From Catenovulum sediminis (GTDB lineage: Bacteria > Pseudomonadota > Gammaproteobacteria > Enterobacterales > Alteromonadaceae), in assembly GCF_040270295.1 (NCBI RefSeq), contig NZ_JBELOE010000228.1: a DNA stretch of 64,000 bases; one strand, given 5' to 3'. A program made the position numbers and the translations under genes. How positions within the stretch are numbered: the first letter of the stretch is position 1; each line of letters opens with the position of its first letter. Shown here piece after piece: positions 1-7,971 of this stretch. Below the pieces are notes generated by a model. The model saw only the letters and a list, made by a program, of their open reading frames with translations, searched no databases and had not been told where the DNA came from.

Positions 1-139
1 AAGTGGCGCTCATCATATAACCAGCAGGCTCATTGTTCGATAAAACTACAACTGGCTCCCCTGATAAACAATCTTTAAAATGCTTTCTAGCTTCGCTTGA
101 TGACACTGCTTTTTCTGCATAGATTGTACTTGTTTTCAT
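1..139 (-). CDS. Phd/YefM-family antitoxin (YafN-like), N-terminal part only
   Basis: The minus strand reads 46 residues from an ATG at 137-139 to the window edge, so the gene is cut and its C-terminus lies outside. The product begins MKTSTIYAEKAVSSSEARKH and continues with a stretch including VVVLSNNEPAGYMM. That pattern is typical of Phd/YefM antitoxins, especially YafN, in which the N-terminal fold dimerises and binds DNA. An AAGG ribosome-binding site lies 7 bases before the ATG. The partner toxin, if present, should be beyond position 1. Several TTGTAC/GTACAA boxes upstream (near 124-165 and 315) could be autoregulatory operators; this is inference. Confidence 0.75.
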   Translation of the reverse strand, partial: MKTSTIYAEKAVSSSEARKHFKDCLSGEPVVVLSNNEPAGYMMSAT

Positions 140-342
140 AACACAACCTTGTACTTTTTTGTGTACTCAATATTGTATATTAACATTGCGTATTTGTACA
201 GAATCAAGTTGATTAAAGTGTGTGCTGTCACGAAATGGGGCAAAGGCAGCACAAGACGAGTTAACATAATGTCGCCTAGTACGTCAAATGTCCTTACTGA
301 TGTATCTAATACAAAAAGTACAAGTTGCTGTTTTCTATTCAT
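136..342 (-). CDS. Possible 68-aa leader ORF coupled to the antitoxin
   Basis: This short reading frame is preceded by a strong GAGGAG Shine-Dalgarno sequence with an 8-base spacer. Its stop overlaps the antitoxin start as ATGA, which is the classic geometry of translational coupling. The protein begins MNRKQQLVLFVLDTSVRTFD and matches no family I recognise. It may be a real small protein, a coupling leader or a chance frame. The ribosome-binding site and overlap are the only arguments for it. Confidence 0.3.
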   Translation of the reverse strand: MNRKQQLVLFVLDTSVRTFDVLGDIMLTRLVLPLPHFVTAHTLINLILYKYAMLIYNIEYTKKYKVVL

Positions 343-415
343 TGCAGTATCTCCTCTTGATCAAATGTCCTGGACCAGATAAAAAGGAACAGCAGAGGAG
401 AATTACAGGCATGAA

Positions 416-445
416 AAAAGCAGACCGGAGTCTGCTTTTCGTTTT
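416..445. terminator. Bidirectional intrinsic terminator
   Basis: AAAAGCAGAC and GTCTGCTTTT form a perfect 10-bp stem around the loop CGGA. There are T-rich tails on both sides: six Ts when read on the minus strand and CGTTTT on the plus strand. It would stop minus-strand transcription coming from the right before the antitoxin unit. Confidence 0.75.
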
Positions 446-693
446 ATTGCTCTGCCATTCACCAGAGTTACCGACAGCGCATTCGTGCTAGTAACTCAAC
501 TAACATTCCCAGTGTTAGCTCTCTCTGACGATACAACATAGTGTCAGTTGGATTTCCTTAGGGGCTTCCAGTCACGTTCCACGGCCTGGGAGCGGTGGTA
601 GACGGCATTTGTCTAAGTGGTGATTGAGCATCCTCATTAGTGCTATTTTGTTCTCAAACATAGATATGCGCTAAATAGGAGAAGTCACCCGTC
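446..693. other. Gene-free stretch with a possible integrase C-terminal remnant
   Basis: No intact gene is visible. On the minus strand, 544-612 encodes about 22 residues including VYHRSQAVERDWKPLRKSN before a stop. This loosely resembles the last helix of P4-type tyrosine recombinases (a Y-x-R-S followed by E-x-R). It has no start codon and the match is weak. Otherwise nothing recognisable is seen. Confidence 0.2.
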
Positions 694-2610
694 TTAACAA
701 TAATATAAACTCTCGTCTGCTTCCTCTTCATCTAATACAAGTCTGAACTTATAAATAACATCTAACGCAAACTTGAGGTTATCTCGTTGCTCTTTTTCTA
801 ATTTATCAGTATCAATTCTGTCAATTAAAGCACAGTAAAAATATGATGGTATTTCTGATAATGCGCTCCTCATTGAGGTTTCATTCTCACTAAGTTCGTG
901 CAGACAGCCAATATTTCTTTCAATATGCTTAAAATGAATCAGCTCCAATAAACTTGAAGTCAGCAATAAACTAAAAAAGTATCTGTCTAACTCAAATGTA
1001 TGCGGGTACTTTTGCCAAGCCGGACTTTCCAAATAGTCATCCCAGCCCGCTGAAATATTCAGTGCATTAGTTAGAGAAGTTTTTACTTCTTCAGACGACA
1101 TGTTAATTTCTTCGCCGAATAAATTAGGTGGCCTAAACTCAGACTCAAGATCTGCTTTAAATTTTCTTTTAACCTTAACAAGGGATGATTTCACTTCACA
1201 AAAATGCATTGTTGCTAGCTGGTTTAAGTTATCAATTTCTTGGTTCTTAATGTCCAAATTAAGTAACAAACTAAGTTGCCTGCCATATTCCTTTTTCCCG
1301 ATAAATTGACAATACAACACAGAGACATTATTTAGTTTTAGTAACTCTAAATATCTTCTGGCTCTGAGAGGGTGATAGTGTTTTTCATGAAAGTAATCAA
1401 TTAGCGCCGCTTTAATATCTTCACTAGAAACGAGGCTAAGCACTTTAAATACATTTGCTTTATCATTGTTGTTTAAGTCATGAAATGCAGAATTACAAGG
1501 GTACTGTGATGTATCCCAACTTTGAAATGACCTAATGATTTCAACGAGTTTATCCCTATTAACTTCAAAAGTATGTGCATCTATTTCATTAATCATTGCC
1601 AGGAACAAAAACTGTCGTTTCAACTCAATATCTGTGTCATGCGACATATCTAATTTGTAAAAAAAGTTTGGCTTACCTTCTGCTTTACCATAGCTTCGTT
1701 TAATATCCCATGCAGGCCAAAACGATAGTGCGTTAATTGCCGACGACAAGAACTCCTTTCTAATTGCAGCTAAATCGCCGTAAGTATCTTCAACTCTCTC
1801 ATTTATCCAGTGCTCTTCTGCGGTAATTGGGTTAGCAATCTCACCTGAAAAGTCGGTTCTAGCTAAAGCTTGAACATGCTCTTTCTTAATCAAAGTGAGA
1901 TGCTTGTGAGCAATTATTGACTTTATAGCCCATGAAATACCATTTTCTGGATTTAAATCTGTCGATTTATCTAGAGCCTGTAATGATTCTTCGTATTCAC
2001 CAATTTCAAAAAACTTTTCGCCTAGTTTCTGATAAAGACTTGAGTCATCACTGGAGTTTTCAATTTCTTCTTTTAGCTCTAAAATATCGTTCCAACTTGC
2101 TAACTCATAGGTGTTTTGTAAATCAACTATTTCATTATTGCCTTTAGTTTTTTCTAATAATTCACGTAAACTTTGGGTGCGAATATCTATGCTCTTTTCG
2201 GCTAAAATAGCACTCATAAAGCTAGGTATCATTTTGAGACTATTTTGAGAACGTTTGATATCTGTTTTAAGCTTATCACTTTTTCTTTGAACTTTTAGTT
2301 TAAATGATTTTTCATCTACACCGTTCAGTAGTTCTCGGTATGGTGCGTATGTATCAGCATCTCTGCCAAATAAATGAGGGTACTGCATCAGGATCGCAAT
2401 ATTATCAACAAGTGTTTCTGATTCGCGTAGAACCTCTATTTTTTCCACACGATGGATGTTGTTATCTCGATTAGTAACAATGTATTTTTTTTCAAAGTCT
2501 TCTTTGTCTTTTAATACATTGGCTATTTTGTTGGCAATGTTTGTGTAATCTTTATAACCTAACTTCTTAACCATTTCGGTTAATGCAATTGAATTTGGTT
2601 TCATAATCAT
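694..2610 (-). CDS. 638-aa TPR-containing protein of unknown function
   Basis: The gene starts in an ATGA overlap with the upstream RelE-like toxin gene, so the two are very probably co-translated; M3 is a possible alternative start. The product is acidic and alpha-helical with no signal peptide or membrane segment. Residues about 190-240 form a recognisable TPR unit (LYQKLGEKFFEIGEYEESLQ, then a second helix with LNPENG). The first 70 residues contain a charged helical stretch that could be a binding domain. I do not recognise the overall family. Because antitoxins usually sit next to RelE toxins, this large protein could be the neutralising partner or an effector sensor. That is inference from gene order only. 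Confidence 0.6.
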   Translation of the reverse strand: MIMKPNSIALTEMVKKLGYKDYTNIANKIANVLKDKEDFEKKYIVTNRDNNIHRVEKIEVLRESETLVDNIAILMQYPHLFGRDADTYAPYRELLNGVDEKSFKLKVQRKSDKLKTDIKRSQNSLKMIPSFMSAILAEKSIDIRTQSLRELLEKTKGNNEIVDLQNTYELASWNDILELKEEIENSSDDSSLYQKLGEKFFEIGEYEESLQALDKSTDLNPENGISWAIKSIIAHKHLTLIKKEHVQALARTDFSGEIANPITAEEHWINERVEDTYGDLAAIRKEFLSSAINALSFWPAWDIKRSYGKAEGKPNFFYKLDMSHDTDIELKRQFLFLAMINEIDAHTFEVNRDKLVEIIRSFQSWDTSQYPCNSAFHDLNNNDKANVFKVLSLVSSEDIKAALIDYFHEKHYHPLRARRYLELLKLNNVSVLYCQFIGKKEYGRQLSLLLNLDIKNQEIDNLNQLATMHFCEVKSSLVKVKRKFKADLESEFRPPNLFGEEINMSSEEVKTSLTNALNISAGWDDYLESPAWQKYPHTFELDRYFFSLLLTSSLLELIHFKHIERNIGCLHELSENETSMRSALSEIPSYFYCALIDRIDTDKLEKEQRDNLKFALDVIYKFRLVLDEEEADESLYYC

Positions 2611-2849
2611 GCTTCCTGCCTTTTCATGTTTTTTATTTTTTTATCGTAATGATCATGGCTACATAGAAAAAACGTACTTGTATTAGAAAATATCATCCGA
2701 TAATTGCTGGCAACCCTTATTGAGTAACAGCTTCTTAGACCCACTAGCTTTTTGCTTTTTTTTCTGAGCAGTTCGGCTTTATTAACTAAGTCAGTTGGTT
2801 TACTTTTTACCCAACCAGGACATCTACCTAACTCTTTTATTTTCTTCAT
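2607..2849 (-). CDS. RelE/ParE-superfamily toxin-like protein, 80 aa
   Basis: The chosen start (MKKIKELGRC) has an AAAGGAG ribosome-binding site 7 bases upstream, better than the ATG 27 bases earlier. The C-terminal half reads LVGLRSCYSIRVASNYRMIF followed by a beta strand and HDHYDKKI. That is the typical end of RelE/ParE-fold mRNA interferases: G-x-(R/W)-x-x-Y-x-I/R-x-x-x-x-x-Y-R-M/L-I/V-F, then a D-H-D/E-x-Y motif. The family usually cleaves mRNA on the ribosome or poisons gyrase; which applies cannot be read here. The gene overlaps the following 638-aa TPR gene by four bases, and no classical small antitoxin is adjacent. Confidence 0.65.
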   Translation of the reverse strand: MKKIKELGRCPGWVKSKPTDLVNKAELLRKKSKKLVGLRSCYSIRVASNYRMIFSNTSTFFLCSHDHYDKKIKNMKRQEA

Positions 2850-2946
2850 TATGAAGCTCCTTTGATTAATGTCCAAACAGATTTTATGGATACCAAATTG
2901 GGAGCATAGAGCTAAATAAAATATTTTTAGATGCGCTTAATGACTT

Positions 2947-3174
2947 TTACAACTTATTCCATGTACTTTTAATTAACTTACCAATCTGATGGTAGATGCC
3001 GACTTGTTCGATGTGATTTTTAAAATCGATATTTTCCGACACGATTCTATTAGCAGATAACCAATCAACGTCGGCTTTTTCTTTGGCTGGTATTAGGATT
3101 TGGCTGTTGTAGAGATCTTCAACATCTAGTAATAACACACCAATTGCAGTGTTTTTCGGTTTATTACCAGTCAT
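2947..3174 (-). CDS. Small hypothetical protein, 75 aa
   Basis: The frame begins MTGNKPKNTAIGVLLLDVED and has the composition of a soluble protein (WLSANRIVSENIDFKNHIEQ near the C-terminal end). There is no clear ribosome-binding site, and the family is not recognised. It lies 97 bp upstream of the toxin-TPR pair on the same strand. It may be a real gene, or the remaining piece of a longer one. Confidence 0.35.
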   Translation of the reverse strand: MTGNKPKNTAIGVLLLDVEDLYNSQILIPAKEKADVDWLSANRIVSENIDFKNHIEQVGIYHQIGKLIKSTWNKL

Positions 3175-3648
3175 ATACTAAGACACATTCAATATAACTC
3201 CATTTGTCCCTATAACTTATCAGTATATGTAAGGTAATTCTACCTCCACTCGGCTACTACCCAAAAATAATCGAGTGCTTGGACGGTAACTAGCATAGTC
3301 AAATTTATTGATGTATTAATGTGTAGACCGACAACATATAGATTTACTTTAAGTAACTCGAAAAGGGGCAAAAGTTAGTTAGAGCCGAACGTCCGAAAAT
3401 GGCACAAAGTCGCTTAAGTAGCACTAACCGTTAGTGTTAATGATAGTTAACCATCAGTGATGGTGATTCATGTTTATAGAGAGCCACAAACCATTAGTGT
3501 TAATTAGCATTGACCGTAATGAGCTGTACAATAATATTTTAGCGTCAGATCTGTGCCGATTCGAATGACTTAAAGTTGCTCATGGTTGATATTTTATAAC
3601 TCTAATCAGCTGGCCAAATTATTCTGCCACTACAGCCCTTAGTTGGAC
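3175..3648. other. Gene-free stretch with small palindromes and repeats
   Basis: No coding frame is convincing. CACTAAC-C-GTTAGTG at 3422-3436 is a perfect interrupted palindrome. TTAGTGTTAAT occurs twice (3431-3441 and 3494-3504), and ACCATC-AGT-GATGGT lies between them. A roughly 50-bp segment at about 3352-3405 (AACTC..GGGGCAAAA..AGTT..GTCCG..TGGCA) has a diverged copy at 6323-6376. Confidence 0.4.
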
Positions 3649-4017
3649 TTATGTTGAGCCAATTTTTATAACAACGCTACTAAATAATTCATCCACTTGA
3701 TCTGCTAGCACCATGGATTCTGAAGTTAAACCAATTTCCCCAAAAACTTCAATCGCAATTAAAAGTAGTGCACCTGATAATTTATTGGAAACGTAGTTTG
3801 ATGGGATCTTTAATCCAAACTCGCTTCTTGAAAAATATAGCGCATCCTCTCTTAATTCGATTAGTTTTCCAGTATTAGCTTCAAGAATAATTTTTTATAA
3901 ATATTGTTCACCAATACTATCTGTTAATCTTTCCTTACCCCGTAAAAATATAGGATTTAACGCAATTTTGTGCTTTTCGCTATGGTTAAACAAGACATCT
4001 TTTCCGCGTTTCACTAG

Positions 4018-4899
4018 GGGCTGTTGATCTTTCGTGATTAGTTTTTGAGCGGCATGATAAAGGGTTATAATTTGCTTCGCCAAAAGTAAAAGAACAACTC
4101 AATACCATGCCAAGACTAATGCTAACTGATAAGTGGTGGCAAAAGCTACTTCAAATAATGAAGAGTACAGGCCGCATTTATAACAAACCAGAACACAGAA
4201 TGACGTTTGAAGGGATACTTTATAAGTTAAGAACCGGTATCCCGTGGCGAGATTTACCAACTGAATTCGGTAGCTGGAATACCATTTATAGGCGCTTCAA
4301 TTTGTGGTCAAAGAAAGGGTTATTGAATATATTATTCAAAGAGTTAGCCAAACTGGCTGATTACGAGTGGGTCTTTGCAGACGGCTCAATTATCAAAGCT
4401 CATCAGCATAGTACAGGCGCAGCAACCGAAGAAAGTGAATGTATAGGAAAGAGCCGAGGTGGTAATTCTACAAAAATTCATCTAGCCGTAGATAGTGGCG
4501 GGCTACCCATTTATTTTGAGCTATCAGAAGGCCAAAGAAACGACATAGCTCGGGCACAAAGTTTGGTTGACCATTTAAGAGAAATCAACATTTTCGTAGG
4601 CGACAAAGGATACGATAGTGATGCGCTTAGAAAGTATATTGAAGCTAAAGGGGGGATCTCAGTGATACCCAAACGTAATTATGGGCAAGATATTGATAAA
4701 AATAGCGTTGATTGGTGTCTCTATAAATATCGACATTTAGTTGAAAATGCGTTTGCTCAAATAAAACATTATCGTTCAATATCAACTAGATATGAAAAGT
4801 TGGCGAGGAATTATGCCAGTATGGTATCACTGGCATTTTCGATGATGTGGTTACCAATGCATTGCTGATTGAAAAATATACAGCAAAGATCAACAGCCC
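4018..4899 (+). mobile_element. IS5-family insertion sequence (882 bp), complete
   Basis: Terminal inverted repeats GGGCTGTTGATCTTT (4018-4032) and its exact complement (4885-4899) bound the element. The flanking CTAG at 4014-4017 and 4900-4903 is a 4-bp target duplication, matching the YTAR target preference of IS5-type elements. The element holds one transposase gene. It is inserted in a minus-strand AbiV gene, and its perfect ends imply recent arrival. Confidence 0.93.
4107..4868 (+). CDS. IS5-family DDE transposase
   Basis: A 253-aa intact transposase. The N-terminal helix-turn-helix region (about 1-75) contains the family segment TGIPWRDLPTEFGSWNTIY. The DDE catalytic residues are visible: D in VFADGSIIKAHQ, D in VFVGDKGYDSDAL-like VGDKGYDSD, and E in HLVENAFAQIKHYR, followed by the R-x-x-x-R-Y-E-K signature. 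The protein is uninterrupted, unlike many IS427-group copies that need frameshifting, so the element is probably still mobile. Confidence 0.93.
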   Translation: MPRLMLTDKWWQKLLQIMKSTGRIYNKPEHRMTFEGILYKLRTGIPWRDLPTEFGSWNTIYRRFNLWSKKGLLNILFKELAKLADYEWVFADGSIIKAHQHSTGAATEESECIGKSRGGNSTKIHLAVDSGGLPIYFELSEGQRNDIARAQSLVDHLREINIFVGDKGYDSDALRKYIEAKGGISVIPKRNYGQDIDKNSVDWCLYKYRHLVENAFAQIKHYRSISTRYEKLARNYASMVSLAFSMMWLPMHC

Positions 4900-5247
4900 C
4901 TAGCTCAGCGTCTTCCCCTCTATAACGGTTATGGCCAGCGTATACTTTAGCCATTTCTTCCAATATCGTTATCGATAAAAAGGCCGAAGGGGCAGTGAAC
5001 CCTTCGCAAAATAGTAAGTATGATGCTTTTATAAGATCATTAACGTGAATTATGGCTTGGTTATACTCTTCGCTACCAACTAATCCGATATATTGAATTG
5101 ACTTGGTTTTTGAAGCACGCCATGAAGGGGGAATTTCTTTACAGTCCATATATTTACTCTCTTTTATTTGGTGTACATATAGATTATGTTTTTTCTAAAT
5201 GGTAATGTTATTCTTAAAATACGTCTTATCAAAGAATAAACAGATTT

Positions 5248-5340
5248 CAACTTTTAGTAGTCATATAACGTGAAGTCTTCTCTTTTCCCAACCAATCCCT
5301 ATCTATTCGTTTTATATCATCCCAAGTTAAGCAACCTACA
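5248..5340 (-). other. Short coding remnant just downstream of the Mrr-like gene
   Basis: On the minus strand, in a different frame from the nuclease, 31 codons read VGCLTWDDIKRIDRDWLGKE and end at a TGA about 90 bp after the nuclease stop. There is no start codon. It looks like protein-coding sequence, either a frameshifted tail of the nuclease or the end of a lost gene. Confidence 0.25.
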
Positions 5341-6111
5341 TTAGTTGCTTGTTATTGCGAAAATATTGCGCCCAAAAATCACATGGAATTTTTCCGTTAC
5401 ATTGGATATATGTTCAGATATTTCTTTCATTAAATCTCGATAGTATTTTGCCTGATATCGAAATTCTTCACCGAAGTTTTCAACCAACTTAGATTTAAAA
5501 TCTTCGATATCATAAATTACTGTTGGTTCATAGATCTTTGGGAGTTGATAAAAACATAGCGTAGCCATAGTTATCGCGAAAATTTGATATCTATTGTATA
5601 GAAACTCAAATTCTAACGTTTTACTATTATCTAATTCTTTCAGAAATTTTTGTCTTTGACTATTAGCCGGTTCCACATACTGCAACAGGCAATCGATAGC
5701 TCTAAGAATTTCTACGCAGAAGTTTTTCAAGTACCAAGGTTTGAAATAACGTTGTTGAAATTCAGCATATGTTAAAGCGTCAATATTCGTATGTTTAACA
5801 TAATTCAATGAGCCACTTTGAAATCCTTTTTTAGATATCAAAATACCAATATGCCCACCAGTTTCATGGAGTACGCTAGTAAACGCGTGTACAACCGTCT
5901 GAGGAATTGGATTTCCCCAATTTTTGCATTCAATAATATACCTGATTTTTTCTACACTGCTTTGATCTACGCCATAAACATCTACCTCAACAACTCCCCT
6001 AGGAGTTTCGATAGACTTTTCCGTTTCAGCATCAATGCCTACCTCATTCAAGATTCTACATACTCCTGATTGTAATTCTTTCCAATCAGATGGTTTGGGG
6101 TTTTCAATCAT
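5341..6111 (-). CDS. Mrr-like restriction endonuclease-fold protein
   Basis: A 256-aa protein with an N-terminal PD-(D/E)XK nuclease domain of the Mrr type (residues about 8-115). The catalytic pattern is D44 in VEVDVYGVD and E61-x-K63 in YIIECKNW, followed by the usual helix with VVHAFTSVLHETGGHIGILI. Mrr-family nucleases cleave modified or foreign DNA. Residues 120-256 form a helical domain I do not recognise, replacing the winged helix of classic Mrr, which normally precedes the nuclease domain. Its position next to the broken AbiV gene suggests a defence role. Confidence 0.72.
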   Translation of the reverse strand: MIENPKPSDWKELQSGVCRILNEVGIDAETEKSIETPRGVVEVDVYGVDQSSVEKIRYIIECKNWGNPIPQTVVHAFTSVLHETGGHIGILISKKGFQSGSLNYVKHTNIDALTYAEFQQRYFKPWYLKNFCVEILRAIDCLLQYVEPANSQRQKFLKELDNSKTLEFEFLYNRYQIFAITMATLCFYQLPKIYEPTVIYDIEDFKSKLVENFGEEFRYQAKYYRDLMKEISEHISNVTEKFHVIFGRNIFAITSN

Positions 6112-6442
6112 GTTAATGCTTCATCCAAGAAAAGTTTTTTGACATTATAGCAAATAAAATATATTCATTGATTAAATCGCAATATTGTAGAAACAGAGCC
6201 ATGAATATTGATAAGACTGGGGAAATTCAACTCTAGGCCGCTGTATTTTGAAAAGCAGACGTTAAAATCTATATTATTCAAATTCCGCTTTTCGCTCAAA
6301 ACAGACCCATAGAGCATTTACGTTAACTCATTTTGGGGCAAAAATGAGTTATGTTTCTATGTCCGCAATTGGCAATTTTTCCAACGCGGTTTGTGATGAT
6401 CTAAGACAACTGGCACGGGTTTACAAATATGCAGGGATAATT
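6112..6442. other. Gene-free stretch with hairpin
   Basis: AACTCATTTT (6325-6334) and AAAATGAGTT (6341-6350) form a perfect 10-bp stem around GGGGCA, with no T tract after it. This hairpin belongs to the second copy of a diverged repeat also found at about 3352-3405. No coding frame is supported. Confidence 0.45.
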
Positions 6443-6748
6443 TTAAATTAGACCACGACGGGTCAGCATTTGGTTGGTTGCAGTAGATTGGTAACTACCC
6501 ACATCAGCTCCAAAACCCGCGACAAAACGATTCCAGCTATTAATATTACAAATAGCTAGCGTGATATCGACAATTTGTTTGTCGTTAAAATAGCGCTGCA
6601 TTTCAGTTCTTAAATTATCCATATTGTCGTTATGAGTAAGCTTTGTTAGGGCTTCTGTCCAAGCTAATGTTGCGCGTTCTTGCGCGCTAAAAAAATTCTG
6701 CCGCATTAAACGCACCATTAAAGCCCGAACATTACTTAGAACAAGCAA
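6443..6748 (-). pseudogene. AhpD-like carboxymuconolactone decarboxylase-family gene lacking its 5' part
   Basis: The 101 codons match the C-terminal two thirds of AhpD-like proteins: FFSAQERATLAWTEALTKL, then VDITLAICNINSWNRF. The CMD-fold N-terminus expected before this (about 50 residues) is missing. Homology stops near 6735, exactly where a truncated AraC fragment begins on the other strand. The first dozen residues of the open frame therefore come from foreign sequence. Probably non-functional, although the frame is open. Confidence 0.65.
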
Positions 6749-6890
6749 CAGCTCAATAAGTATTGCAGATCTGGCCTGTGAACTCGGGTTTTACGACCAG
6801 TCGCATTTTACACATGAATTTAAACAAGTTATCGGTATTACACCGGGCCAGTTTCGTAACAAAATTAAAAATGAGCCCTTAGCTAAATGA
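6741..6890 (+). pseudogene. AraC-family regulator, C-terminal HTH fragment
   Basis: Fifty plus-strand codons end at a TGA (6888-6890). They contain ISIADLACELGFYDQSHFTH followed by FKQVIGITPGQFRNK. This is the second helix-turn-helix of AraC/XylS regulators with its P-x-x-(F/Y)-R end. The sensor domain and first HTH are absent, so this is a remnant. It overlaps the end of the LysR gene on the opposite strand by 12 bases. Confidence 0.8.
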
Positions 6891-7778
6891 ACCTGCCCCA
6901 AATTCTGTTTGCATAAACTCAATAAAACAGCGCAATTTTCGCGATACATATTTTCGGTGTGGGTAGAGTAAATACAAGCCAAACTCGGCCACGGTATAGT
7001 CGCCAAACAATCGCACTAATTTGCCCGACGTTATAAAGTCGTCTGTCACATTTTGCGTAATTAACGCAATTCCACCGTCCGCAGCAGCCATTTCGGCTAA
7101 AGCGCGCGGGCTGTTAGATGAAAATCGATAATTTACTTTTACTTTGTGTTGCACCCCGTAAATGTCAGTAAACGGCCATTGATCACCTATTGATAAATTA
7201 CGGTCAACCAAACAGGTGTGCTGTGTTAACTCAGTTGGCGTTTGGGGTGTGCCAAATTTCTTAAGATAATTTCCAGACGCGCAAACAATCAATGGACATT
7301 GGTTTATGCGTTTGGCAATTAAGTTTGAATCTTCTACCGCACCTAAGCGAATTCGAACGTCTATCCCCTCTTCTACCATGTCAATCGCGCGATTAGTTGC
7401 GATTAGCTCTACCGATAATTCTGGATATTGCGATAAAAATTTGCCGATAACCGGTGATAGTTTTACGTCAGCAAAGGTGACGGGGGCGCTAATTCTTAAA
7501 ACGCCTTTTGGGCTTGATTGCTCCTTACTGACATCATCCATCATGGTGGCATACATTTCTAACATCTGCTGCGCGTGCGCGTAATAGTTTTGTCCGGTTG
7601 AAGTTAATGAAATTCTTCGGGTTGTACGATTAAACAAACGCACACCTAAATTCGCTTCAATTTCACCTATGTATTTGCTAACCAAAGCTTTTGAAATGGC
7701 TAAACGCTCGCTGGCTGCGGTAAAAGAGCCCGTTTCAACCACAGCGATAACCGCTCGCATGCCATCTAAAGTATCCAT
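6879..7778 (-). CDS. LysR-family transcriptional regulator
   Basis: A 299-aa LysR protein. The N-terminal winged HTH (about 1-60) reads MDTLDGMRAVIAVVETGSFT, then AASERLAISKALVSKYIGEIE and LFNRTTRRISLT. A substrate-binding domain follows (about 90-295, beginning GVLRISAPVTFADVKLSPVI), typical of the aromatic/quinone-responsive CrgA/YafC-like subgroup. It is divergent from the GST operon, the usual LysR target arrangement. The intergenic TTGT-N13-ACAA (about 7859-7880) has the symmetry of a LysR box; that assignment is inference. Confidence 0.92.
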   Translation of the reverse strand: MDTLDGMRAVIAVVETGSFTAASERLAISKALVSKYIGEIEANLGVRLFNRTTRRISLTSTGQNYYAHAQQMLEMYATMMDDVSKEQSSPKGVLRISAPVTFADVKLSPVIGKFLSQYPELSVELIATNRAIDMVEEGIDVRIRLGAVEDSNLIAKRINQCPLIVCASGNYLKKFGTPQTPTELTQHTCLVDRNLSIGDQWPFTDIYGVQHKVKVNYRFSSNSPRALAEMAAADGGIALITQNVTDDFITSGKLVRLFGDYTVAEFGLYLLYPHRKYVSRKLRCFIEFMQTEFGAGSFS

Positions 7779-7858
7779 TTTTTAAGTACTCACATTAACT
7801 TTGCGTATTCCAGCGCTACAACAAGGGCTTGTATTATCAGGGCAATAATAAGCCCCCA

Positions 7859-7880
7859 ATTGTTCACGATACGTTGACAA
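7859..7880. promoter_or_regulatory. Candidate LysR operator/promoter between the divergent genes
   Basis: TTGTTCACGATACGTTGACAA has inverted TTGT/ACAA ends around 13 bases. It includes a TTGACA that could serve as a -35 box for the GST operon. Assignment rests on position and symmetry only. Confidence 0.35.
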
Positions 7881-7971
7881 TAATTCAATAGTAACGGTGT
7901 TTATTAATTATTCAACAAGAATAACAATAACCCTTGTCAATAAACACATTAAAACTTTACGGAGTACAAAA

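Larger units (their letters stand above)
3649..5149 (-). pseudogene. abiV: AbiV-family abortive-infection gene, interrupted by an IS5-family element and an in-frame stop
   Basis: Removing the insertion (4018-4899) and one CTAG copy restores a minus-strand frame of about 204 codons, the usual AbiV size. The N-terminal part (residues 1-83) includes FLSITILEEMAK with the family E-E-x-x-K motif. The part after the insertion gives VKRGKDVLFNHSEKH with the H-x-x-K-H motif. At codon 123 there is a TAA (3895-3897). The same frame then continues for 81 more codons, including LIELREDALYFSRSEF, the typical AbiV C-terminal LRE-x-x-LY segment. AbiV of Lactococcus blocks phage translation after infection. 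Here the gene is doubly inactivated. The neighbouring Mrr-like nuclease supports a defence context. Confidence 0.8.
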
